Of a DNA stretch of 8,789 nucleotides, positions 5,311 to 8,789 are shown piece by piece; the first letter of the stretch is position 1, and each line of letters begins with the position of its first letter. The position numbers and the translations under genes are program-made. This DNA is from Acidimicrobium sp. UBA3029 (GTDB lineage Bacteria; Actinomycetota; Acidimicrobiia; Acidimicrobiales; Ilumatobacteraceae), in NCBI GenBank assembly GCA_002367695.1, contig DFDK01000040.1, positions 1 through 8,789 on the forward strand, read 5' to 3'. Under the pieces are notes generated by a model, which was given only the letters and a program-made list of their open reading frames with translations, was not told the DNA's origin and made no database searches.

Positions 5311-8010
5311 ATGCAATTGATGGTCCTGGATGGTAACTCACTCGCGTACCGCGCTTTCTTTGCGCTGCCGACTGATATGACGACGGCGAGCGGGCAAGTG
5401 ACTAATTCGGTTTACGGGTTCTGCTCAATGCTGTTGACATTGATGAAAGATCACAAACCAGATGGCGTCATCGTGGTCTTTGATCGAAAAGAAAAAACAT
5501 TTCGTCACGAAGCCGCGCCAGAGTACAAAGCACAACGCGAAGCGCAGCCAGACATCTTGTATCAACAAATGGACATCATCAAAGAAATGCTCGGGGTGAT
5601 GGGGATTGCCGCGATAGACGCTGCCGGTTTTGAGGGTGACGACTTAATAGCCACAATTGCGGAAAAAGCTGAGCAGGCAGGTGAGGACCTGTTGATTGTG
5701 ACGGGTGATAGAGATACATATCAACTAGTGCGCGACCCGCACATTCGTGTGCTCTACAACAAGCGTGGTGTGAGTGACTATGCGTTGTATGACGAGGCAG
5801 GAATTGTTGAGCGAACCGGTGTGACTGCGGCGCAATATTCGCAATATGCGGCATTGCGGGGCGACCCAAGCGACAATTTGGATGGAGTGCCGGGTGTTGG
5901 TGAGAAAACTGCCGCCAAATTAATGACGAAATATAAGGACATTATTTCTGTTTTCGATGCCGCGGAAGAGCAGACACCGAAGTTGAAACAAGGGTTGCTT
6001 GAGAGTCGTGAAAGAGTCTTGCGCAATGCACAACTGATGATTCTTCGTAGAGACGCGCCCGTAACCATCGACATCACTCAGACTGCTCCTCGACCAAGAA
6101 TGGGCGAGCTGAAGATAATGTTTGAGACCCTCGAATTTAAATCGATGTTTACTCGGGCTAAAACAGTTTTTGGAGACAATCAGTCAGTAGAAACAAATCC
6201 TGTTGTCAAGTCTGCAAGTGCTGGCACAGTTGGCGACAGCAGTGATTGCATCGCCGCAAAAGTCGAACGCTGCGAGAATGTTCAGTCTGCGGTCGCTGTT
6301 CTTGCCAAGATTGCGAAAAATGAATGTGCAGATATGGGCGTTGGGTGGGTTGGGGAGCCAGGACGTAGTGCATTGGATGGCATCGCGATCGTGATCGATG
6401 CAAGTGCATCTGTCGTTGCTTGGATTGGCGTCGACGTATTGCAAGACAAATCAGTGCTCAACGGTTTAAGCGCATTGCCGAAGATTCGTGCACACCATAC
6501 AAAACCATTACTCAGATGGCTGATGGATCACGGAGTCGACCTTCGCTCAATCACTCTTGATACGACAATCGCTGCGTACTTGCTCGATCCCAGCGACAAC
6601 AAGTTTGATATTCAGCAGGTGCTGGAGCGATACACCAATTTCACAATTCAAATTGGCGGGGCAGAAGAATCCGGACAACTTGATTTTGGTTCGACCAATG
6701 CAGATAATTCTCAGCGCATCTGCGACGAGGCGCTAGCAGTTGGATTGATAGCAACCCCAATCTTGATGGCGCTCGACAAACAGGGCGTTTCAAAACTTTA
6801 TTCAGAAGTAGAGATGCCGCTTGTACGTGTGCTTGCACGAATGGAGCGAGATGGCATAGCTGTTGACGTGAAGCAATTGTCCGCCATCAACGAAAACTTA
6901 AAAGCCCATGTTGCACGCTTGACGACAATCCTTCATGAACTTGCTGGTCGTCCGTTCAATATCAACTCGCCGACTCAGTTGCGGGAAATTTTGTTCGAAG
7001 AGAAAAAACTTGCCCCGGGTAAAAAGACCAAGACCGGTTTTAGCACTGATGCAGCAACGCTAGAAAAGATTCGTGATCAGTGGCCTGAATTCATTGACCC
7101 ACTTTTGGAGTATCGAGAATTTGAAAAGCTGCGTTCAACCTATGGTCAAGGTCTGCTTGATTCCGTTGGTGCTGACGGTCGAATACATGCGACGTTCAAT
7201 CAGACTGTTGCCCGCACGGGCCGTCTATCAAGTGACCAACCAAACTTGCACAACATTCCTGTTCGCTCGGACGAAGGGAAAGTATTTCGCACTGCATTCA
7301 TTCCGTCGAAGGGTTGTGAGTTTCTTGTTGCCGATTACAACCAGATCGAACTTCGTTGCATTGCGCATCTTGCCAACGACCCAGGATTGATTGATGCGTT
7401 CACGCGCGGTATCGATGTACACAGCGCAACAGCTTCGAGACTATTCAACGTTAAAGAATCTGATGTATCGAGTGAACAACGCTCTCAATCAAAGATGGTG
7501 TCGTACGGACTTGCCTACGGGATGGAGGCCTACGGTCTGAGTCAACGACTCAGTGTGGGTGTTGGCGAAGCCTCAGGTATTCTCGATGCCTATTTCGTTG
7601 CGTTCCCAAATGTAAAGCAATACATGGATGAGACTGTTGAGCAGGCACGAAAGCGGGGTTACACCGAGACGTTGTTTGGGAGACGTAGACCGATACCCGA
7701 ACTCAATAGCAGTAACTTTCGAATCCGCCAAGCGGGTGAGCGACAAGCAATGAATGCTGGTATCCAGGGTTTAGCTGCGGACATCTTCAAGATCGCCTTA
7801 GTACGCATCTGCGATGCATTTGAGGCAGCCAACTTGAAAAGCCGCGTGATATTGCAGGTCCATGATGAAGTGATCATCGAAGCTGTTGTGAGCGAAAAAT
7901 CGGTGGTCGAAGAGATCGTCCTGACACAGATGAAGCAGGCCGCAAGCCTAAAGGTGCCACTCGAGGTGCATAGCGCATGGGGTACTTCTTGGGCCAGTGC
8001 CAAGGGCTAG
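5311..8010 (+). CDS. polA: DNA polymerase I, proofreading domain degenerate
   Basis: 899-residue repair and Okazaki-fragment polymerase. The 5' nuclease (about 1-285) keeps its metal-binding acids: Asp7, Asp58, Glu108, Asp110, Asp111, Asp133, Asp135, Asp185 and Asp188, with a helix-hairpin-helix at GVPGVGEKTAAKL. The 3'-5' exonuclease-like region (about 310-500) has lost the DxE motif; the segment near 343-350 reads GVGWVGEP, and Leu400 stands where E. coli has Asp424. It is therefore probably inactive, as in other actinobacterial enzymes. The polymerase (about 510-899) is intact: Asp675 in VADYNQIELR (motif A), Arg724, Lys728, Tyr732 and Tyr736 in the O helix (motif B), and His851-Asp852-Glu853 (motif C). 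Tyr732 aligns with Phe762 of E. coli. The ATG at 5311 follows an AGG about 10 nt upstream and gives the standard N-terminal MVLDGNSLAYRAF. It starts 40 nt after pdtaR. Confidence 0.98.
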   Translation: MQLMVLDGNSLAYRAFFALPTDMTTASGQVTNSVYGFCSMLLTLMKDHKPDGVIVVFDRKEKTFRHEAAPEYKAQREAQPDILYQQMDIIKEMLGVMGIAAIDAAGFEGDDLIATIAEKAEQAGEDLLIVTGDRDTYQLVRDPHIRVLYNKRGVSDYALYDEAGIVERTGVTAAQYSQYAALRGDPSDNLDGVPGVGEKTAAKLMTKYKDIISVFDAAEEQTPKLKQGLLESRERVLRNAQLMILRRDAPVTIDITQTAPRPRMGELKIMFETLEFKSMFTRAKTVFGDNQSVETNPVVKSASAGTVGDSSDCIAAKVERCENVQSAVAVLAKIAKNECADMGVGWVGEPGRSALDGIAIVIDASASVVAWIGVDVLQDKSVLNGLSALPKIRAHHTKPLLRWLMDHGVDLRSITLDTTIAAYLLDPSDNKFDIQQVLERYTNFTIQIGGAEESGQLDFGSTNADNSQRICDEALAVGLIATPILMALDKQGVSKLYSEVEMPLVRVLARMERDGIAVDVKQLSAINENLKAHVARLTTILHELAGRPFNINSPTQLREILFEEKKLAPGKKTKTGFSTDAATLEKIRDQWPEFIDPLLEYREFEKLRSTYGQGLLDSVGADGRIHATFNQTVARTGRLSSDQPNLHNIPVRSDEGKVFRTAFIPSKGCEFLVADYNQIELRCIAHLANDPGLIDAFTRGIDVHSATASRLFNVKESDVSSEQRSQSKMVSYGLAYGMEAYGLSQRLSVGVGEASGILDAYFVAFPNVKQYMDETVEQARKRGYTETLFGRRRPIPELNSSNFRIRQAGERQAMNAGIQGLAADIFKIALVRICDAFEAANLKSRVILQVHDEVIIEAVVSEKSVVEEIVLTQMKQAASLKVPLEVHSAWGTSWASAKG

Positions 8011-8037
8011 TACAACGGGCTAGTACGACGGGCTGAT
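8004..8037 (+). repeat. 13-nt tandem repeat across the polA stop codon
   Basis: GGGCTAGTACAAC (8004-8016) is followed directly by GGGCTAGTACGAC (8017-8029), one mismatch, and by a partial third copy GGGCTGAT (8030-8037). The polA TAG stop (8008-8010) is inside the first copy. The unit length is not a multiple of three, so the second TAG falls out of frame. It looks like a small slippage duplication at the gene end. Confidence 0.75.
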
Positions 8038-8133
8038 CTGTAGATCCTGACTGGTAGCGTGATCGTGCCTTACCGCTGGTGAGGCCGCCTCAAAAGAGGT
8101 GCACCCGATCCCATCCACCGAAAGTACGTAATC
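8011..8133 (+). other. polA-rpsA intergenic region
   Basis: This 123-nt spacer contains most of the 13-nt tandem repeat, the leader hairpin and the rpsA ribosome site. A weak promoter-like pair overlaps the end of polA (TTGGGC at 7989-7994 and TACAAC at 8011-8016, 16 nt apart), but it is too far from consensus to call. No terminator with a U tract is visible, so read-through from polA is possible. Confidence 0.5.
8078..8105 (+). promoter_or_regulatory. Hairpin in the rpsA leader
   Basis: CGCCTC (8086-8091) pairs with GAGGTG (8096-8101) around an AAAA loop, one pair being G-U. An outer stem GGTG (8078-8081) with CACC (8102-8105) extends it after a 4-nt bulge on the 5' side. There is no following U tract, so it is not a simple intrinsic terminator of polA. 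It sits 28 nt before the rpsA start and may be part of translational control of S1, which in E. coli represses its own mRNA; that role here is inference. Confidence 0.5.
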
Positions 8134-8789
8134 ATGTCTGATCTTCAACTAATGCAAAGCCCTCCAATGGGTACCTTCGACGCAGAAGGTAATTACACAC
8201 CGCGCCAAGTCACTGAGCGCGATCTCACCCAGTCGTTTGCCGATGCAATCAACGGCACGCTTGTCGAACTCAAAGATGGCCAACTGGTCACCGGAACAGT
8301 TGTGCGAATTACGCGCGACGAGGTTCTTGTCGAAATCGGTTATAAAACTGAAGGCGTAATCCTCGGTCGCGAGCTTTCAATGCGCGCCGACGTAGATCCA
8401 AACACCATCGTCAAGTTGGGCGAAAAGATTGAAACTCTTGTCATCACGCTTGAGGACAAAGAAGGTCGTTTGTTGTTGTCGAAGAAGCGCGCGCAGTACG
8501 AGCGAGCATGGGGAGACATCGAGAAGGTTAAAGAAGTTGACGGAACCGTTGAAGGTTTGGTCATCGAAGTGGTCAAGGGCGGACTTATCGTCGACATTGG
8601 TTTGCGGGGCTTCTTGCCGGCATCTCTTGTTGAGATGCGTCGCGTTCGTGACCTTGCTCCTTACATTGGTCAGCGCATCACTGCAAAAATCCTCGAGCTG
8701 GATCGCACACGTAACAATGTTGTGTTGTCGCGTCGTACATTGCTCGAAGCAAACCAGCGTGGAGAGCGCGACGATTTCTTGGGCAACCT
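8134..8789 (+). CDS. rpsA: 30S ribosomal protein S1, C-terminus cut by window edge
   Basis: S1 binds mRNA on the 30S subunit and helps translation initiation. The frame is open from the ATG at 8134 to the edge, giving 218 residues of an expected 450-500 in actinobacteria. After an acidic N-terminal segment come two S1 (OB-fold) domains, about 48-118 (GQLVTGTVVRI, VLVEIGYKTEGVI, LLLSKKRA) and about 135-201 (VDGTVEGLVIEVVKGGLIVDI, LRGFLPASLVE, NNVVLSRR). The linker between them with YERAWGDIE is typical of S1. GAAAG at 8120-8124, 9 nt before the ATG, is a moderate ribosome site. It follows polA on the same strand after 123 nt, the same order as in mycobacteria. Later domains are outside the window. 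Confidence 0.96.
   Translation, partial: MSDLQLMQSPPMGTFDAEGNYTPRQVTERDLTQSFADAINGTLVELKDGQLVTGTVVRITRDEVLVEIGYKTEGVILGRELSMRADVDPNTIVKLGEKIETLVITLEDKEGRLLLSKKRAQYERAWGDIEKVKEVDGTVEGLVIEVVKGGLIVDIGLRGFLPASLVEMRRVRDLAPYIGQRITAKILELDRTRNNVVLSRRTLLEANQRGERDDFLGN

Noticed and set aside
8078..8105. Intrinsic terminator of polA
   Set aside because: The stem is followed by CCGATCCC rather than a run of T, so it lacks the key terminator feature.

Overview
The window looks like core chromosome of an actinobacterium. By eye the base composition is roughly balanced. An Acidimicrobiia-type organism (for example a freshwater, lower-GC lineage) is the best guess from three things: a MabA-like FabG, an ANTAR response regulator of the PdtaR type, and the order pdtaR-polA-rpsA, which is also the order in mycobacteria. 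The lineage is an inference; the gene identities are much firmer.

The left half (1-4089, minus strand) is a type II fatty-acid synthesis operon. Reading in its own direction it is fabD (malonyl-CoA:ACP transacylase), fabH (KAS III), fabG (ketoacyl-ACP reductase), acpP (acyl carrier protein) and fabF (KAS II, cut by the window edge). FabD loads malonyl onto AcpP, FabH starts chains, FabF elongates them and FabG performs the first reduction. Spacings are short (11, 13, 94 and 21 nt). The 94-nt gap upstream of acpP holds a candidate internal promoter and a good Shine-Dalgarno site. FabD is unusual: it is about 85 residues longer than the usual enzyme and ends in what looks like a biotinyl/lipoyl-type barrel-sandwich domain without the modifiable lysine.

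The right half (4090-8789, plus strand) is divergent. After a 164-nt divergent spacer come tRNA-Leu(CAA), a 107-residue coiled-coil protein that starts only 5 nt after the encoded CCA, a PdtaR-like ANTAR response regulator, DNA polymerase I and the start of ribosomal protein S1 (cut by the window edge). PolA keeps the 5' nuclease and polymerase active sites but has lost the proofreading residues, and it carries Tyr where E. coli has Phe762. The 123-nt polA-rpsA spacer contains a 13-nt tandem repeat that starts inside the polA stop region and a strong hairpin in the rpsA leader.

I see no mobile element, CRISPR array, toxin-antitoxin or defence system here. Most of the window is conserved housekeeping sequence. 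The points worth a second look are the FabD fusion, the tRNA/coiled-coil junction and the uncharacterised coiled-coil protein itself.
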